Assembly (NCBI GenBank): GCA_028710525.1
Contig: JAQTTY010000002.1
Coordinates: forward strand, 62,001-126,000
Reading direction: 5' to 3'
Origin: Gallionella sp.
GTDB lineage: Bacteria > Pseudomonadota > Gammaproteobacteria > Burkholderiales > Gallionellaceae
DNA length: 64,000 nt
Shown here in pieces: positions 41,323 to 54,838 of the stretch; position 1 is the first letter of the stretch, and every line of letters starts with the position of its first letter. Under the pieces are notes generated by a model. The model had not been told where the DNA came from. It made no database searches and was given only the letters and a program-made list of their open reading frames with translations. Position numbers and translations under genes: made by a program.

Positions 41323-41341
41323 ATAGAGAGTCGTGAGTTCA

Positions 41342-41364
41342 GAGTGGGATGCGAGTTCCCACTC
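41342..41364 (+). other. hairpin between rpoB and rpoC
   Basis: GAGTGGGA (41342-41349) and TCCCACTC (41357-41364) pair perfectly around a seven-base loop. There is no T run, so this is not a terminator; an RNA stability or processing stem is possible. Confidence 0.55.
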
Positions 41365-41405
41365 ACTACCAGCTACTTTCCAGTCACCAAATTTAGGAGT
41401 CACAC

Positions 41406-44400
41406 ATGAAAACATTGTTGGATTTGTTTAAACAAGTCACCCAAAAAGAAGAATTCGATTCGATCAAGATCGGTCTAGCCTCACCAGAGAAGATTCGTTC
41501 TTGGTCTTATGGCGAAGTCAAAAAGCCCGAGACCATCAACTACCGTACCTTCAAGCCTGAGCGCGACGGTCTGTTCTGCGCCAAAGTATTCGGTCCGGTC
41601 AAGGATTACGAATGTTTGTGCGGTAAGTACAAGCGTCTGAAACATCGCGGTGTGATCTGCGAGAAGTGCGGCGTTGAAGTCACTCTGTCCAAAGTACGCC
41701 GTGAGCGTATGGGCCACATCGAGTTGGCTTCCCCAGTCGCACATATCTGGTTCCTGAAGTCTTTGCCTTCCCGTCTGGGTATGGTGTTGGACATGACCCT
41801 GCGCGATATCGAACGTGTGCTGTATTTCGAAGCATACGTGGTGACCGAGCCTGGCATGACGCCACTTAACCGTGCGCAGTTGTTGTCGGATGAAGATTAC
41901 TTGGCCAAGACCGAAGAGTACGGTGACGAGTTCACCGCACTGATGGGTGCTGAAGGTATCCGTGCCTTGCTGAGCAACCTTGACGTTGCGAACGAAATCG
42001 AAACCATCCGTGCCGAATTGGCTGCTACCGGTTCCGAGACCAAGATCAAGAAGTACGCCAAGCGTCTGAAGGTGTTGGAAGCGTTCATGCAATCCGGTAT
42101 CAAGCCGCAATGGATGGTAATGGAAGTGTTGCCAGTGTTGCCTCCTGAGTTGCGCCCCTTGGTGCCTTTGGATGGTGGCCGTTTCGCGACTTCCGACCTG
42201 AACGATCTGTATCGCCGCGTCATCAACCGTAACAACCGTCTGCGTCGTCTGCTGGAACTGAAGGCACCGGAGATCATCGTGCGTAACGAGAAGCGCATGT
42301 TGCAAGAAGCGGTGGATTCACTGCTGGACAACGGTCGTCGCGGTAAGGCTATGACGGGTGCGAACAAGCGCCAGTTGAAGTCCTTGGCCGATATGATCAA
42401 GGGTAAGAGCGGTCGTTTCCGTCAGAACTTGCTGGGTAAGCGCGTCGACTACTCCGGTCGTTCAGTGATTGTGGTGGGCCCACAGTTGAAACTGCACCAG
42501 TGCGGTCTGCCTAAGAAAATGGCGCTGGAATTATTCAAGCCTTTCATCTTCAGTCGTCTGGAAGCGATGGGTCTGGCAACGACCATCAAAGCATCCAAAC
42601 GCATGGTAGATGCAGAAGAGCCAGTGGTATGGGATATCTTGGAAGAAGTCATCCGTGAGCATCCGGTGATGCTGAACCGTGCGCCTACGCTGCACCGTTT
42701 GGGTATCCAAGCATTTGAACCTATCCTGATCGAAGGTAAAGCTATCCAGTTGCATCCGCTGGTCTGTACCGCGTTCAACGCCGACTTCGACGGTGACCAA
42801 ATGGCGGTACACGTACCGTTGTCACTGGAAGCGCAGATGGAGTGCCGCACACTGTTGCTGGCTTCCAACAACGTGCTGTCTCCAGCCAACGGCGAACCAA
42901 TCATCGTTCCTTCACAGGATATCGTGTTGGGTCTGTACTACATGACACGTGAGAACGTTGGCGCCAAGGGCGAAGGCTCTATGTTTGCTAACATCGCGGA
43001 AGTTTCGCGCGCTTACGAGTCACGTGAAGTCGATTTGCAAGCTAAGGTCATCGTGCGTCTGAAAGAGATGCACAAAGACGAAAACGGCAATCTGCAAGAG
43101 CAACTGGTACGTCACGAAACAACAGTAGGTCGCGCTCTGTTGTCTGAAGTGTTGCCTGCTGGTTTGCCATTTGCGCTGATCAACAAATCACTGAAGAAGA
43201 AAGAGATCTCACGTCTGATCAACGCTAGCTTCCGTCAATGTGGTCTGCGTGACACCGTCATCATGGCCGACAAGCTGATGTACACCGGTTTCACTTATGC
43301 GACGCGCTCTGGTATCTCCATCGCTTTGGACGATATGTTGGTTCCGCCACAGAAGCATGAGTTGATCGCAACTGCGGAGAAGGAAGTACGCGAGATATAC
43401 ACGCAGTACACCTCCGGTCTGGTCACCGACGGCGAGCGTTACAACAAGGTCGTGGATATCTGGGGTCGTACGGCAGACATCGTCGCCAAGGCGATGATGG
43501 AGCAGCTAGGTAAACAGCCTGTGGTCGACCGTCTGACCAATGAGCCGCGCTTGGATGCCAAAGGCAAGGTCGTTATGCAAGAGTCTTTCAATGCCATCTA
43601 CATGATGGCTGACTCTGGTGCGCGTGGTTCTGCTGCGCAGATTCGTCAGTTGGCCGGTATGCGTGGTCTGATGGCTAAGCCTGATGGCTCCATCATCGAG
43701 ACACCGATCACCGCGAACTTCCGCGAAGGTCTGAATATGTTGCAGTACTTCATCTCGACCCACGGTGCTCGTAAGGGTCTGGCGGATACCGCTTTGAAGA
43801 CAGCTAACTCCGGTTACCTGACACGTCGTCTGGTCGACGTGACGCAGGATCTGGTCGTGATCGAAGATGATTGTGGTACTGAGAACGGCGCGGCGATGAA
43901 GGCTATCGTCGAGGGCGGTGAGGTTATCGAATCCCTGCGCGATCGCATCTTGGGTCGCGTGGTGAATGCTGATGTGGTCAGTCCTGAAACGGGTGAGACC
44001 GTCTACGAATCCGGTACTTTGCTGGACGAGAGCGCGGTAGAGCATATCGAGTTATTGGGTGTGGACGAAGTATTTGTGCGCACGCCGCTGACTTGTGAGA
44101 CGCGTTTTGGTCTTTGCGCCAAGTGCTATGGCCGCGATCTAGGTCGTGGCGGTATGGTAAACGTGGGCGAGGCAGTTGGTGTAATCGCTGCGCAGTCTAT
44201 CGGTGAACCCGGTACACAGTTGACCATGCGTACCTTCCACGTTGGTGGTGCAGCTTCACGTAACGTCGTGGCCAGCCAGATCGAAAGTAAGTCTAATGGT
44301 GTGCTGAAGTACAGCACCAATATGCGTATCGTGACAACCGTGCGCGGTGAGGTGATCGTTGTCGCACGTAGTGCGGAAGTGATCATCGCCGATGACAATG

Positions 44401-45647
44401 GTCGTGAGCGCGAGCGTCATAAAGTGCCTTACGGCGCGATGTTGACTGTCAAGCAAGATGGAACGGTCAAGGCTGGTGCGGTATTGGCGACATGGGATCC
44501 GCATACCCGTCCTATCATCACTGAATACGCGGGTAAGATCAGCTTCCAGAACGTGGAAGAGGGCGTCACAGTCGCTAAGCAGATCGACGAAGTGACCGGT
44601 CTGTCCACGCTGGTGGTGATCGATCCTAAGCAGCGTGCTGGCACGCAAGGCAAGGGCGTGCGTCCTATGGTTCGTCTGTACGATGAAGCGGGTGGCGAGG
44701 TCAAGTTGCATGGCACTGAGACTGCTGTGAGTGTGACCTTCCAGACTAGCGCGATCATCACTGTTGAAGATGGTCAGACAGTTGGTGTTGGTGACGTGCT
44801 GGCACGTATGCCACAGGAAAGCTCTAAGACTCGTGATATCACCGGTGGTCTGCCACGCGTTGCTGAGTTGTTCGAAGCACGTATACCTAAGGATGCAGGT
44901 ATGTTGGCTGAGTGCACTGGTACGGTGTCGTTTGGTAAGGACACCAAGGGTAAGCAGCGCCTCGTTATCACTGACGTGGATGGCATCGCACACGAATTCT
45001 TAATCCCCAAGGAAAAACACGTATTGGCGCATGACGGCCAAGTTGTGAATCAGGGTGAGATGATCGTGGACGGCCCAGCTGATCCGCATGACATCTTGCG
45101 TCTGCTGGGCGTTGCTCAGTTGGCTCGTTACATCACCGATGAAGTGCAGGAAGTCTACCGTTTGCAGGGCGTTAAGATCAGTGACAAGCACATCGAAGTG
45201 ATCGTGCGTCAGATGTTGCGTCGCGTACAGATCATCGATGCGGGGGAAACTCGCTTTATTACTGGTGAGCAAGTCGAACGCGCCGATCTGTTGGTCGAGA
45301 ACGAGCGCATCATCGCAGCGGGCAAGACTCCTGCGACCTTCGAGTTCATGTTGCTGGGTATCACCAAGGCGTCGCTGTCTACCGACTCGTTCATCTCAGC
45401 TGCATCGTTCCAGGAAACTACGCGTGTCCTGACCGAAGCCGCCATCATGGGCAAGAAGGACGATCTGCGTGGCTTGAAGGAAAACGTGATCGTAGGTCGT
45501 CTGATCCCAGCTGGTACCGGATTGGCGTTCCATACGGCACGTCGCAGACAGCGATTAGGTTTGGATGCAGCAGAAGGCCGTGGATTGTTAGTGGGAGATA
45601 CAGTGGCTTCGGGCGAACTGCTTGACAGCGCTGAGGTTTCTCAATAG
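41406..45647 (+). CDS. rpoC: DNA-directed RNA polymerase subunit beta'
   Basis: 1413 residues. The catalytic NADFDGD motif that holds the active-site magnesium is present ([14 protein letters not shown], near residue 460). The N-terminal zinc site is [19 protein letters not shown], and the second zinc site is [11 protein letters not shown]. The bridge and trigger helices follow. ATG has a TAGGAG site. A strong terminator follows the stop. Confidence 0.98.
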   Translation: MKTLLDLFKQVTQKEEFDSIKIGLASPEKIRSWSYGEVKKPETINYRTFKPERDGLFCAKVFGPVKDYECLCGKYKRLKHRGVICEKCGVEVTLSKVRRERMGHIELASPVAHIWFLKSLPSRLGMVLDMTLRDIERVLYFEAYVVTEPGMTPLNRAQLLSDEDYLAKTEEYGDEFTALMGAEGIRALLSNLDVANEIETIRAELAATGSETKIKKYAKRLKVLEAFMQSGIKPQWMVMEVLPVLPPELRPLVPLDGGRFATSDLNDLYRRVINRNNRLRRLLELKAPEIIVRNEKRMLQEAVDSLLDNGRRGKAMTGANKRQLKSLADMIKGKSGRFRQNLLGKRVDYSGRSVIVVGPQLKLHQCGLPKKMALELFKPFIFSRLEAMGLATTIKASKRMVDAEEPVVWDILEEVIREHPVMLNRAPTLHRLGIQAFEPILIEGKAIQLHPLVCTAFNADFDGDQMAVHVPLSLEAQMECRTLLLASNNVLSPANGEPIIVPSQDIVLGLYYMTRENVGAKGEGSMFANIAEVSRAYESREVDLQAKVIVRLKEMHKDENGNLQEQLVRHETTVGRALLSEVLPAGLPFALINKSLKKKEISRLINASFRQCGLRDTVIMADKLMYTGFTYATRSGISIALDDMLVPPQKHELIATAEKEVREIYTQYTSGLVTDGERYNKVVDIWGRTADIVAKAMMEQLGKQPVVDRLTNEPRLDAKGKVVMQESFNAIYMMADSGARGSAAQIRQLAGMRGLMAKPDGSIIETPITANFREGLNMLQYFISTHGARKGLADTALKTANSGYLTRRLVDVTQDLVVIEDDCGTENGAAMKAIVEGGEVIESLRDRILGRVVNADVVSPETGETVYESGTLLDESAVEHIELLGVDEVFVRTPLTCETRFGLCAKCYGRDLGRGGMVNVGEAVGVIAAQSIGEPGTQLTMRTFHVGGAASRNVVASQIESKSNGVLKYSTNMRIVTTVRGEVIVVARSAEVIIADDNGRERERHKVPYGAMLTVKQDGTVKAGAVLATWDPHTRPIITEYAGKISFQNVEEGVTVAKQIDEVTGLSTLVVIDPKQRAGTQGKGVRPMVRLYDEAGGEVKLHGTETAVSVTFQTSAIITVEDGQTVGVGDVLARMPQESSKTRDITGGLPRVAELFEARIPKDAGMLAECTGTVSFGKDTKGKQRLVITDVDGIAHEFLIPKEKHVLAHDGQVVNQGEMIVDGPADPHDILRLLGVAQLARYITDEVQEVYRLQGVKISDKHIEVIVRQMLRRVQIIDAGETRFITGEQVERADLLVENERIIAAGKTPATFEFMLLGITKASLSTDSFISAASFQETTRVLTEAAIMGKKDDLRGLKENVIVGRLIPAGTGLAFHTARRRQRLGLDAAEGRGLLVGDTVASGELLDSAEVSQ

Positions 45648-45665
45648 AATTCGCAACCTTTTTCC

Positions 45666-45708
45666 CGTCGCAGCGGATAGATGCTTACTCCGCTGCGACG
45701 TTGTTTTT
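45666..45708 (+). terminator. intrinsic terminator after rpoC
   Basis: CGTCGCAGCGGA (45666-45677) pairs perfectly with TCCGCTGCGACG (45689-45700), followed by TTGTTTTT. It closes the rplKAJL-rpoBC transcription unit before the str operon. Confidence 0.9.
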
Positions 45709-45763
45709 CGCCAGCAATTTGTTTTTTAACGAAATTTTAGAATTTAATTAGGATGTGTAGATA

Positions 45764-46138
45764 ATGCCAACCATTAATCAGTTGATCCGCAAACCGCGTG
45801 TTGCAATCGTAGAAAAAAGTAAGGTTCCGGCCTTGGAAGGTTCTCCTCAAAAGCGCGGTGTTTGTACTCGTGTGTACACCACAACTCCAAAGAAGCCTAA
45901 CTCTGCGTTGCGTAAAGTCGCCAAGGTTCGCTTGACCAACGGTTTTGAGGTGATTAGCTACATCGGTGGTGAAGGCCATAACTTGCAAGAGCACTCGGTC
46001 GTGTTGTTGCGCGGCGGTCGTGTAAAGGATTTGCCGGGTGTGCGTTACCACATGGTGCGTGGTAGTTTGGATACGGCTGGTGTTAAGGATCGTAAGCAGT
46101 CGCGTTCCAAGTACGGTACTAAGCGCGCTAAGAAGTAA
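45764..46138 (+). CDS. rpsL: 30S ribosomal protein S12
   Basis: 124 residues. S12 sits at the decoding centre. K43 ([14 protein letters not shown]) and K88 ([14 protein letters not shown]) are the wild-type, streptomycin-sensitive residues, and the following Asp is the usual methylthiolation site. The A/T-rich spacer upstream has a TAGAAT box (45738-45743) that may be a promoter -10, without a clear -35. First gene of the str operon. Confidence 0.98.
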   Translation: MPTINQLIRKPRVAIVEKSKVPALEGSPQKRGVCTRVYTTTPKKPNSALRKVAKVRLTNGFEVISYIGGEGHNLQEHSVVLLRGGRVKDLPGVRYHMVRGSLDTAGVKDRKQSRSKYGTKRAKK

Positions 46139-46184
46139 TCATTTTTAGTAAGTGTAATTTTTAAGAAATTAATTCGAGGTTGAT

Positions 46185-46655
46185 ATGCCAAGACGTAGAG
46201 AAGTCCCCAAACGCGAAGTCCTGCCTGATCCAAAATTCGGTAGCCAAGACTTGTCCAAGTTCGTAAACGTATTGATGACAGCGGGTAAGAAGTCTGTTGC
46301 AGAACGCATTCTGTACGGTGCGCTCGAGCAAGTGGGTAAAAAGACTGGTAAGGATGCGATTGAGGTCTTCAATCTGGCGCTGAATAATGCTAAGCCGCAG
46401 GTCGAAGTTAAGAGTCGTCGCGTGGGTGGTGCTAACTATCAGGTTCCTGTTGAGGTTCGTCCTTCACGCCGTATGGCATTGTCTATGCGTTGGTTGCGCG
46501 AAGCGGCACGTAAGCGTGGTGAAAAATCCATGGGTATGCGTCTGGCTGGTGAGCTGATCGATGCATCTGAAGGTCGTGGTGGTGCGGTGAAGAAGCGTGA
46601 AGAAGTGCATCGTATGGCTGAGGCTAACAAAGCCTTCTCGCATTTCCGTTTCTAA
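46185..46655 (+). CDS. rpsG: 30S ribosomal protein S7
   Basis: 156 residues. S7 starts assembly of the 30S head and contacts the E site. The N-terminus [20 protein letters not shown] and [20 protein letters not shown] are conserved. In E. coli it represses its own operon. Start has a GAGG site. It follows rpsL by 46 bases. Confidence 0.98.
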   Translation: MPRRREVPKREVLPDPKFGSQDLSKFVNVLMTAGKKSVAERILYGALEQVGKKTGKDAIEVFNLALNNAKPQVEVKSRRVGGANYQVPVEVRPSRRMALSMRWLREAARKRGEKSMGMRLAGELIDASEGRGGAVKKREEVHRMAEANKAFSHFRF

Positions 46656-46678
46656 TTAATTACATTTAGGTATTCATC

Positions 46679-48772
46679 GTGGCTCGTAAAACCCCCATTA
46701 ATCTTTACCGAAATATCGGTGTTAGTGCGCACATTGACGCAGGCAAGACAACCACAACTGAACGTATTCTGTTTTACACGGGCGTCAATCATAAGATTGG
46801 TGAAGTGCATGATGGCGCTGCGACCATGGATTGGATGGAGCAAGAGCAGGAGCGTGGTATCACGATCACTTCTGCGGCTACTACCTGCTTCTGGAATGGT
46901 ATGGAGCACAACTTCGAGCAGCATCGTTTCAATATCATCGATACGCCGGGGCACGTAGACTTCACTATTGAAGTAGAGCGTTCTATGCGTGTGCTGGATG
47001 GTGCTTGTATGGTCTATTGCGCGGTGGGTGGTGTTCAGCCTCAGTCTGAGACTGTTTGGCGCCAAGCTAATAAGTACAAAGTTCCCCGTTTGGCGTTCGT
47101 CAATAAAATGGATCGTCAGGGCGCGAACTTCTTCAAGGTCTATGATCAGATGAAGACTCGTCTGCGTGCTAATCCTGTTGCGACAGTGATTCCTATTGGC
47201 GCTGAAGATAAGTTTGAGGGCGTGGTTGATCTGATCAAGATGCGTGCTATATATTGGGATGAGGCATCTCAAGGTATGAAGTTCGACTATCGTGAAATTC
47301 CGGCTGAATTGAAAGAATTGGCTGCTGAGTGGCGCGAAAAGATGGTTGAATCTGCGGCTGAAGCTTCAGAAGACCTGATGAACGCTTATTTGGAAAATGG
47401 CGACCTAACGGAAGAGCAGATTGTGTTGGGTATTCGAACTCGTACGATCGCATGTGAAATCCAACCTATGTTGTGTGGTAGTGCCTTTAAGAATAAGGGT
47501 GTGCAGCGCATGTTGGATGCGGTTATCCAATTCCTGCCTTCTCCAGTGGATATTCCTGATGTGACAGGTATTTCTGAGAATGAAGAGCCTACTAGTCGTA
47601 AGGCAGATGATGCTGAGAAGTTCTCGGCACTTGCATTCAAACTGATGACTGATCCGTTCGTTGGTCAATTGACCTTCGTTCGTGTTTACTCTGGTGTGCT
47701 GAAAAAGGGTGACACTGTTTACAACTCGGTCAAGGGTAAGAAAGAGCGTATCGGTCGTATCGTGCAGATGCACGCTAATAATCGCGTTGAGGTTGATGAG
47801 ATTCTGGCTGGCGATATCGCTGCTTGTATTGGACTGAAAGATGTGACTACGGGTGACTCGCTGTGTTCGGTTGATACACCTATCATCTTGGAGCGCATGA
47901 TATTCCCTGAGCCAGTGATTCATGTGGCTGTTGAACCTAAGACCAAGGCTGACCAAGAGAAGATGGGTTTGGCGCTGGGACGTTTGGCTGCTGAAGATCC
48001 TTCTTTCCGTGTACGCACGGATGAGGAGTCGGGTCAGACCATCATGTCTGGTATGGGTGAGTTGCACCTCGAGATCTTGGTTGATCGTATGCGCCGCGAA
48101 TTCGGTGTGGAGGCTAACGTAGGCGCGCCACAAGTGGCATACCGTGAAGCGATTCGCAAGTCCGTCGAAGTCGAAGGCAAGTTCGTCAAGCAGTCTGGTG
48201 GTAAAGGTCAGTTTGGTCGCGTAATGCTGAAAATCGAGCCTAACGAAGCTGGCAAGGGTTTTGAGTTCGTTGATGCGATCAAGGGTGGTGCAGTACCTCG
48301 TGAATTCATTCCTGCGGTTGAAAAGGGTTTGCGTGAGACGTTGCCTAATGGCGTGTTGGCTGGCTTCCCAGTGGTTGATGTCAAGGTCACTCTGTTTGAC
48401 GGTTCTTACCATGAAGTCGACTCCAACGAAAACGCCTTTAAGATGGCGGCTTCGATGGGCTTCAAGGACGGTATGCGTAAGGCTGATCCGGTGTTGCTCG
48501 AGCCCATGATGTCTGTGGAAGTCGAGACTCCTGAAGATTATGCCGGTACGGTGATGGGCGATTTGTCTTCACGCCGCGGTATGGTTCAGGGTATGGATGA
48601 CATGATGGGTGGTGGTAAGTCCATCAAGGCAGAAGTTCCATTGGCTGAGATGTTCGGTTACTCGACTTCGTTGCGTTCTGCAACCCAAGGTCGTGCTACA
48701 TACACCATGGAATTCAAACATTATGCTGAAGCGCCAAGAAACGTCGCTGAAGCAATCATGAACAAGAAATAA
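46679..48772 (+). CDS. fusA: elongation factor G
   Basis: 697 residues with a GTG start at 46679, the only start that gives the family N-terminus [23 protein letters not shown] moves tRNA and mRNA through the ribosome using [12 protein letters not shown] (G1), RGITI (G2), DTPGH (G3) and NKMD (G4) are intact, followed by domains II-V. It sits in the str operon between rpsG and tuf. Confidence 0.98.
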   Translation: MARKTPINLYRNIGVSAHIDAGKTTTTERILFYTGVNHKIGEVHDGAATMDWMEQEQERGITITSAATTCFWNGMEHNFEQHRFNIIDTPGHVDFTIEVERSMRVLDGACMVYCAVGGVQPQSETVWRQANKYKVPRLAFVNKMDRQGANFFKVYDQMKTRLRANPVATVIPIGAEDKFEGVVDLIKMRAIYWDEASQGMKFDYREIPAELKELAAEWREKMVESAAEASEDLMNAYLENGDLTEEQIVLGIRTRTIACEIQPMLCGSAFKNKGVQRMLDAVIQFLPSPVDIPDVTGISENEEPTSRKADDAEKFSALAFKLMTDPFVGQLTFVRVYSGVLKKGDTVYNSVKGKKERIGRIVQMHANNRVEVDEILAGDIAACIGLKDVTTGDSLCSVDTPIILERMIFPEPVIHVAVEPKTKADQEKMGLALGRLAAEDPSFRVRTDEESGQTIMSGMGELHLEILVDRMRREFGVEANVGAPQVAYREAIRKSVEVEGKFVKQSGGKGQFGRVMLKIEPNEAGKGFEFVDAIKGGAVPREFIPAVEKGLRETLPNGVLAGFPVVDVKVTLFDGSYHEVDSNENAFKMAASMGFKDGMRKADPVLLEPMMSVEVETPEDYAGTVMGDLSSRRGMVQGMDDMMGGGKSIKAEVPLAEMFGYSTSLRSATQGRATYTMEFKHYAEAPRNVAEAIMNKK

Positions 48773-48795
48773 TTTTAGATTAAAGGGCGATAATC

Positions 48796-49986
<1,191 letters not shown>

Positions 49987-50003
49987 AGATACAATGCGCC
50001 CCC

Positions 50004-50036
50004 TCGAGTGGTCTGGCCACAAGCTAGACCACTCGA
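50004..50036 (+). terminator. hairpin between tuf and rpsJ
   Basis: TCGAGTGGTCT (50004-50014) pairs perfectly with AGACCACTCGA (50026-50036), followed by TTTCGTTCTTT. A second small stem AGCGGC/GCCGCT lies at 50053-50067. The first may partly terminate the str operon; the second is part of the rpsJ leader. Confidence 0.72.
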
Positions 50037-50085
50037 TTTCGTTCTTTAATCCAGCGGCAATGCCGCTTACATGCAAGAGAAAAAT

Positions 50086-50397
50086 ATGCAAAGTCAAAAA
50101 ATTCGCATACGCCTGAAAGCGTTTGACTATCGTTTGATCGATCAATCTGCTGCGCAGATCGTCGATACGGCTAAACGTACCGGTGCCGTTGTTAATGGCC
50201 CAGTGCCTTTGCCAACTAAGATTGAGCGTTTCGACGTTTTGCGTTCACCTCACGTGAACAAGACTTCACGCGATCAGTTCGAAATCCGCACTCACTTGCG
50301 TCTGATGGATATTGTTGATCCTACAGATAAGACTGTTGACGCGTTGATGAAGCTTGATCTGCCTGCTGGTGTGGACGTTGAAATCAAGTTGCAGTAA
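50086..50397 (+). CDS. rpsJ: 30S ribosomal protein S10
   Basis: 103 residues from the ATG at 50086 ([19 protein letters not shown]). An ATG at 50071 adds five residues but does not fit the family start. S10 binds the 30S head and also acts with NusB in antitermination. First gene of the S10 operon. [18 protein letters not shown] is the conserved loop. Confidence 0.97.
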   Translation: MQSQKIRIRLKAFDYRLIDQSAAQIVDTAKRTGAVVNGPVPLPTKIERFDVLRSPHVNKTSRDQFEIRTHLRLMDIVDPTDKTVDALMKLDLPAGVDVEIKLQ

Positions 50398-50430
50398 TTC
50401 GTAAGTTTCGCAGTTGTAGTAAAAATAATC

Positions 50431-50452
50431 GGCTAACCAATTGTAGTTAGCC
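50431..50452 (+). other. hairpin between rpsJ and rplC
   Basis: GGCTAAC (50431-50437) and GTTAGCC (50446-50452) pair over an eight-base loop, about 20 bases before the rplC start. No T run follows, so a role in message stability or translation is more likely than termination. Confidence 0.45.
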
Positions 50453-50473
50453 CCTTAACAAAAGGAAATTAAA

Positions 50474-51118
50474 ATGAGCTTAGGACTTGTCGGTCGCAAG
50501 ATTGGCATGACCCGCGTGTTCACAGAAGACGGATCCTCGTTGCCTGTGACTGTGCTGGAAGTGTCCAATAATCGTATCTCTCAGATCAAATCTGTAGATA
50601 CAGACGGCTATACCTCTGTGCAACTTGCACATGGTGTTCGCCGTGCTAGTCGTGTTACCAAAGCTGCAGCTGGACATTACGCTAAGGCGGGTGTCGAGGC
50701 GGGTAGCAAACTTAAAGAATTCACGGTTACGCCTGAGCAGTTGGCTGGCATGCAGGCTGGTGGTTCGGTGAGTGTTGAGATATTCCAAGTGGGTCAACTG
50801 GTCGATGTGACCGGTACTACTAAGGGTAAGGGTTATGCTGGTACCATCAAGCGTCACCACTTCAAATCGGGTCGTGCCTCTCACGGTAACTCCAAGTCGC
50901 ACAACGTTCCGGGTTCTATCGGTATGGCGCAAGATCCAGGTCGTGTTTTCCCTGGTAAGCGTATGACTGGTCATCTTGGTGACGTTCAACGTACCGTTCA
51001 AAATCTACAAATCGTGCGTGTAGACGCAGCTCGTCAGTTGCTGTTGGTTAAAGGCGCCGTCCCCGGCTGCATCAATAGCAGCATTGTTGTGCGTCCCGCA
51101 GTTAAGGCAGGTGTGTAA
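50474..51118 (+). CDS. rplC: 50S ribosomal protein L3
   Basis: 214 residues. L3 is an early assembly protein that reaches the peptidyl transferase centre. [13 protein letters not shown] at the start and [18 protein letters not shown] in the extended loop are conserved. The loop Gln of MAQDPG is the usual PrmB methylation site. ATG has an AAAGGA site. The stop overlaps rplD by one base. Confidence 0.98.
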   Translation: MSLGLVGRKIGMTRVFTEDGSSLPVTVLEVSNNRISQIKSVDTDGYTSVQLAHGVRRASRVTKAAAGHYAKAGVEAGSKLKEFTVTPEQLAGMQAGGSVSVEIFQVGQLVDVTGTTKGKGYAGTIKRHHFKSGRASHGNSKSHNVPGSIGMAQDPGRVFPGKRMTGHLGDVQRTVQNLQIVRVDAARQLLLVKGAVPGCINSSIVVRPAVKAGV

Positions 51119-51741
51119 TGGAACTCAAAGTTATCAATGACAAGGGTCAGTCCACTGCGAACATGACTGCTTCCGACGAGTTGTTTGGTCGTGAATACAA
51201 TCAGGATCTGGTGCATCAGTTAGTTACTGCCTACATGGCAAATGCTCGTTCCGGCAACAGCAAGCAAAAAGATCGCGCAGAAGTTCGTCATACGACTAAA
51301 AAGCCGTTTGCGCAAAAAGGCACAGGTCGTGCTCGTGCGGGTATGTCATCCAGTCCTCTGTGGCGTGGTGGTGGTAAGATTTTTCCTAATACAGGTGAAG
51401 AGAATTACACGCAGAAGGTCAATCGTAAGATGTATCGCGCTGGTATTGCGGCGATCCTCTCCAAGTTGGTTAGTGAAAATCGTTTGACGGTAATAGATAG
51501 CTTGACTGTTGACTCTCCTAAGACCAAGCAATTGGCTGAGAAGATCAAGGGTATGGGTGTTGCTGGTCGTCTGTTGATCATTACCGACAGTGTCGATGAG
51601 AATCTGTATCTGTCTTCCCGTAACTTGGCCAACGTTTTGGTTCTGGAAGCAAATCAGGCTGACCCTGTCAGCTTGGTGCGTTTTCCTAACGTGATCGTTA
51701 CGCGTAATGCAGTAGCGCAAATCGAGGAGATGTTCGCATGA
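51118..51741 (+). CDS. rplD: 50S ribosomal protein L4
   Basis: 207 residues. L4 lines the exit tunnel with its extended loop ([20 protein letters not shown]), the region where macrolide-resistance changes occur; it looks normal. In E. coli L4 also represses the S10 operon. Start overlaps the rplC stop (TAATG) and the stop overlaps rplW (ATGA). Confidence 0.97.
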   Translation: MELKVINDKGQSTANMTASDELFGREYNQDLVHQLVTAYMANARSGNSKQKDRAEVRHTTKKPFAQKGTGRARAGMSSSPLWRGGGKIFPNTGEENYTQKVNRKMYRAGIAAILSKLVSENRLTVIDSLTVDSPKTKQLAEKIKGMGVAGRLLIITDSVDENLYLSSRNLANVLVLEANQADPVSLVRFPNVIVTRNAVAQIEEMFA

Positions 51742-52055
51742 GTACCCAACAATTCAGCCAAGAGCGTTTGATGAAAGTGTTGCTCGCTCCGCAAATCTCC
51801 GAGAAGGCGACATTCGTTGCCGAGAAGAACGAACAAGTCGTTTTCCGTGTCGCAACTGACGCGACTAAGCCTGAGATCAAGGCTGCTGTCGAAATGATGT
51901 TTAAGGTCAGTGTTGATAGCGTGCAAGTTGCATGCGTCAAGGGCAAGGTTAAGCGTACCGGTCGTTTTGTCGGTCGTCGCAACAACTGGAAGAAGGCCTA
52001 CGTATGTTTGGCTGCCGGCCAGGAAATCAATTTTGCTGCTAGCGAGCAAGGATAA
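51738..52055 (+). CDS. rplW: 50S ribosomal protein L23
   Basis: 105 residues. L23 lies at the tunnel exit and docks trigger factor and [23 protein letters not shown] and [20 protein letters not shown] are conserved. The ATG overlaps the rplD stop by four bases. Confidence 0.97.
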   Translation: MSTQQFSQERLMKVLLAPQISEKATFVAEKNEQVVFRVATDATKPEIKAAVEMMFKVSVDSVQVACVKGKVKRTGRFVGRRNNWKKAYVCLAAGQEINFAASEQG

Positions 52056-52060
52056 TCATC

Positions 52061-52888
52061 ATGGCATTGATTAAATTAAAACCAACAACACCGGGGCAAC
52101 GTGCAGTATTGCGCGTTGTCAATCCTGACCTTCATAAGGGTAAGCCATTCGCTGCCTTGCTGGAAAGTCAATCTAAGACGGCTGGCCGTAACAATAATGG
52201 TCATATCACCACTCGCCACATGGGCGGTGGTCATAAGCAGCATTACCGTATGGTCGACTTCAAGCGCAATAAGGATGGTATTCCTGCGACAGTTGAGCGC
52301 TTGGAATACGATCCTAACCGAACTGCGAATATCGCATTGTTGTGCTACGCGGATGGTGAGCGTCGTTACATCATCGCGCCTAAGGGTGTAGTGGCTGGAG
52401 CTACTCTAATGAGTGGTTCTGAGGCTCCTATCAAGGCAGGCAATGCATTGCCTTTACGCAATATCCCAGTTGGTTCGACTATCCATTGCATCGAGATGTT
52501 GCCTGGTAAAGGTGCGCAATTGGCGCGTTCAGCTGGTACTTCAGTGCAGTTGCTGGCTCGTGAAGGTAGCTACGCTCAGTTGCGTCTGCGCTCAGGTGAG
52601 ATTCGCAAAGTGCATATCGATTGCAAAGCGACATTGGGCGAAGTTGGTAACTCTGAGCACAGCCTGCGCTCTATCGGTAAGGCTGGTGCGATGCGTTGGC
52701 GCGGTGTTCGTCCTACCGTTCGCGGTGTGGTTATGAACCCAGTTGATCACCCACACGGTGGTGGTGAAGGTAAGACTGCAGCAGGTCGTCATCCAGTAAG
52801 TCCATGGGGCGTTCCAGCTAAGGGTTTCCGTACACGCCGCAACAAGCGCACAAGCAACATGATCGTGCGTCGTCGCTTTAAGGTTTAA
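52061..52888 (+). CDS. rplB: 50S ribosomal protein L2
   Basis: 275 residues. L2 is needed for subunit joining and peptidyl transferase activity. The C-terminal [17 protein letters not shown] with the conserved His is present, and the N-terminal [18 protein letters not shown] is typical. Located between rplW and rpsS in the S10 operon. Confidence 0.98.
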   Translation: MALIKLKPTTPGQRAVLRVVNPDLHKGKPFAALLESQSKTAGRNNNGHITTRHMGGGHKQHYRMVDFKRNKDGIPATVERLEYDPNRTANIALLCYADGERRYIIAPKGVVAGATLMSGSEAPIKAGNALPLRNIPVGSTIHCIEMLPGKGAQLARSAGTSVQLLAREGSYAQLRLRSGEIRKVHIDCKATLGEVGNSEHSLRSIGKAGAMRWRGVRPTVRGVVMNPVDHPHGGGEGKTAAGRHPVSPWGVPAKGFRTRRNKRTSNMIVRRRFKV

Positions 52889-52901
52889 GGGGTAACAATA
52901 C

Positions 52902-53183
52902 ATGGCACGTTCCATTAAAAAAGGTCCATTCGTCGACGCGCATCTGATCAAGAAGGTTGAGACAGTTCGCGCAACTAATGACAAGCGTCCAGTGAAGACT
53001 TGGTCACGCCGTTCTACGGTGTTGCCTGAGTTCGTTGGTCTGACTATTGCAGTGCATAACGGTAAGTTGCATATACCGGTTTATGTTTCAGAAAACATGG
53101 TAGGTCATAAGTTAGGCGAATTTGCTCTGACACGTACCTTCAAAGGGCATGCGGCCGACAAAAAAGCCGCTGTCAAACGATAA
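52902..53183 (+). CDS. rpsS: 30S ribosomal protein S19
   Basis: 93 residues. S19 binds the 30S head and contacts the A-site t[22 protein letters not shown] and [20 protein letters not shown] are conserved. It is followed by rplV after a strong AGGAGG site. Confidence 0.97.
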   Translation: MARSIKKGPFVDAHLIKKVETVRATNDKRPVKTWSRRSTVLPEFVGLTIAVHNGKLHIPVYVSENMVGHKLGEFALTRTFKGHAADKKAAVKR

Positions 53184-53192
53184 GGAGGCATG

Positions 53193-53525
53193 ATGACTAC
53201 TACTATCGCTGTTGCAAAAAACGTTCATCTATCCGCGCAGAAGGGTCGCTTGGTTGCTGATCAGATCCGCGGTCTGCCGGTTGCTCAGGCGTTGAACATC
53301 CTGACTTTTAGCCCTAAGAAAGGTGCTGTCATCATCAAGAAGGCTTTGGAATCCGCTATTGCGAATGCCGAGCACAATGATGGCGCAGATATCGATGAGC
53401 TGAAGGTCAAGACCATTTATGTAGACAAGGCTGCTTCTTTGAAGCGTTTTATCGCCCGTGCCAAAGGGCGTGGCAATAAGATCGAAAAGCAAACTTGCCA
53501 CATCACCGTTCACGTCGGGAACTAA
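53193..53525 (+). CDS. rplV: 50S ribosomal protein L22
   Basis: 110 residues from the second of two adjacent ATG codons (53190 and 53193). The second leaves four bases to the AGGAGG site and gives the usual length; the first leaves only one. L22 spans the exit tunnel. [20 protein letters not shown] and the tunnel hairpin [20 protein letters not shown] are conserved. Confidence 0.95.
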   Translation: MTTTIAVAKNVHLSAQKGRLVADQIRGLPVAQALNILTFSPKKGAVIIKKALESAIANAEHNDGADIDELKVKTIYVDKAASLKRFIARAKGRGNKIEKQTCHITVHVGN

Positions 53526-53534
53526 GGATAAATT

Positions 53535-54242
53535 ATGGGACAGAAAATTCACCCAACCGGTTTTAGGTTGAGCGTTCGTAAGAACTGGGATTCCAAGTGG
53601 TTCGCAAATAGCCACGACTTCTCTGCGTTGTTGCTCAAAGACATCGAAATTCGTGCTTTCTTGAAAAAGAAACTTGCTTCTGCTGGTATTTCTAAAGTTG
53701 TTATCGAGCGTCCAGCTAAGAGCGCAAAGGTTACGATCTACACAGCACGTCCTGGTATGGTTATCGGCAAGAAGGGCGAAGACATCGAAGTGTTGCGCGC
53801 TGAATTGCGTAAGCGCATGGGTTTGCAATCGGTTGATTTGGCTATCGAAGAAGTTCGTAAACCCGAGATCGATGCACAACTGATCGCCGACAGCATCACT
53901 GCACAATTGGAAAAACGTATCATGTTCCGTCGTGCAATGAAGCGTGCTATGCAGAACGCAATGCGTCTGGGTGCACAAGGCATCAAGATTATGAGTGCTG
54001 GCCGTTTGAACGGAATCGAAATCGCTCGTTCAGAGTGGTATCGCGAAGGCCGTGTGCCATTGCATACACTGCGCGCGGACATCGACTACGGTACTTCTGA
54101 AGCGCAAACCACCTACGGCATCATTGGTGTCAAGGTTTGGGTATTCAAGGGCGAAATCGGTCAGGAAGCGGCTGCACCTATGGCTGCGGAACCAGAGAAA
54201 AAAGTAAGAAAGTCGGGAGCTAAACATGCTACAGCCAGCTAG
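53535..54242 (+). CDS. rpsC: 30S ribosomal protein S3
   Basis: 235 residues. S3 is at the mRNA entry channel and has helicase activity. [20 protein letters not shown] and the KH motif [13 protein letters not shown] are conserved. The last 17 bases overlap the start of rplP, a usual coupling in this operon. Confidence 0.98.
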   Translation: MGQKIHPTGFRLSVRKNWDSKWFANSHDFSALLLKDIEIRAFLKKKLASAGISKVVIERPAKSAKVTIYTARPGMVIGKKGEDIEVLRAELRKRMGLQSVDLAIEEVRKPEIDAQLIADSITAQLEKRIMFRRAMKRAMQNAMRLGAQGIKIMSAGRLNGIEIARSEWYREGRVPLHTLRADIDYGTSEAQTTYGIIGVKVWVFKGEIGQEAAAPMAAEPEKKVRKSGAKHATAS

Positions 54243-54642
54243 AAGAAAATACCGCAAAGAACAGAAGGGTCGTAACACTGGCCTTGCTACTCGCGGCAAT
54301 CAAGTAAGTTTCGGTGATTTCGGTCTGAAGGCCGTTGCACGTGGTCGTTTGACGGCACGTCAGATCGAAGCTGCACGTCGTGCTATGACTCGTCATATCA
54401 AACGTGGTGGCCGTATCTGGATACGTGTATTCCCAGACAAGCCTATCTCTCAGAAGCCCGCAGAAGTCCGTATGGGTAATGGTAAGGGTAATCCTGAGTA
54501 CTACGTAGCCGAGATTCAACCTGGCAAGATGTTGTACGAAATGGATGGCGTTGATGAGACTTTGGCACGTGAAGCGTTCCGTTTGGCTTCGGCAAAACTG
54601 CCATTGGCCACAACATTCGTAGTTAGACAGGTGGGTACATAA
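54226..54642 (+). CDS. rplP: 50S ribosomal protein L16
   Basis: 138 residues, start [17 protein letters not shown] as usual. L16 helps form the A site of the 50[21 protein letters not shown] with the Arg hydroxylated by RoxA in E. coli is present. It overlaps the end of rpsC by 17 bases. Confidence 0.97.
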   Translation: MLQPARRKYRKEQKGRNTGLATRGNQVSFGDFGLKAVARGRLTARQIEAARRAMTRHIKRGGRIWIRVFPDKPISQKPAEVRMGNGKGNPEYYVAEIQPGKMLYEMDGVDETLAREAFRLASAKLPLATTFVVRQVGT

Positions 54643-54643
54643 T

Positions 54644-54838
54644 ATGAAGACTACTGATCTTAAATCTAAGTCTGCAGAAGAATTGCAAACTGAGTTGTTG
54701 TCCTTGACTAAGGCTCAATTCGGTCTGCGTATGCAAGTTGCGACACAACAAATGACCAATACCAGCGAGATGCGCAAAGTACGTCGTTCTATTGCTCGTA
54801 TCAAAACGGAATTGACACAGAAGGAAGCCCAGAAATGA
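54644..54838 (+). CDS. rpmC: 50S ribosomal protein L29
   Basis: 64 residues, a helical pair. L29 lies beside L23 at the tunnel exit. [20 protein letters not shown] and [16 protein letters not shown] are typical. It begins one base after rplP and overlaps rpsQ by four (ATGA). Confidence 0.95.
   Translation: MKTTDLKSKSAEELQTELLSLTKAQFGLRMQVATQQMTNTSEMRKVRRSIARIKTELTQKEAQK

Noticed and set aside
47405..48412. 335-codon open frame antisense to fusA
   Set aside because: Its residues have the His/Thr/Leu-rich look of an antisense shadow of EF-G, and no ribosome site is present.
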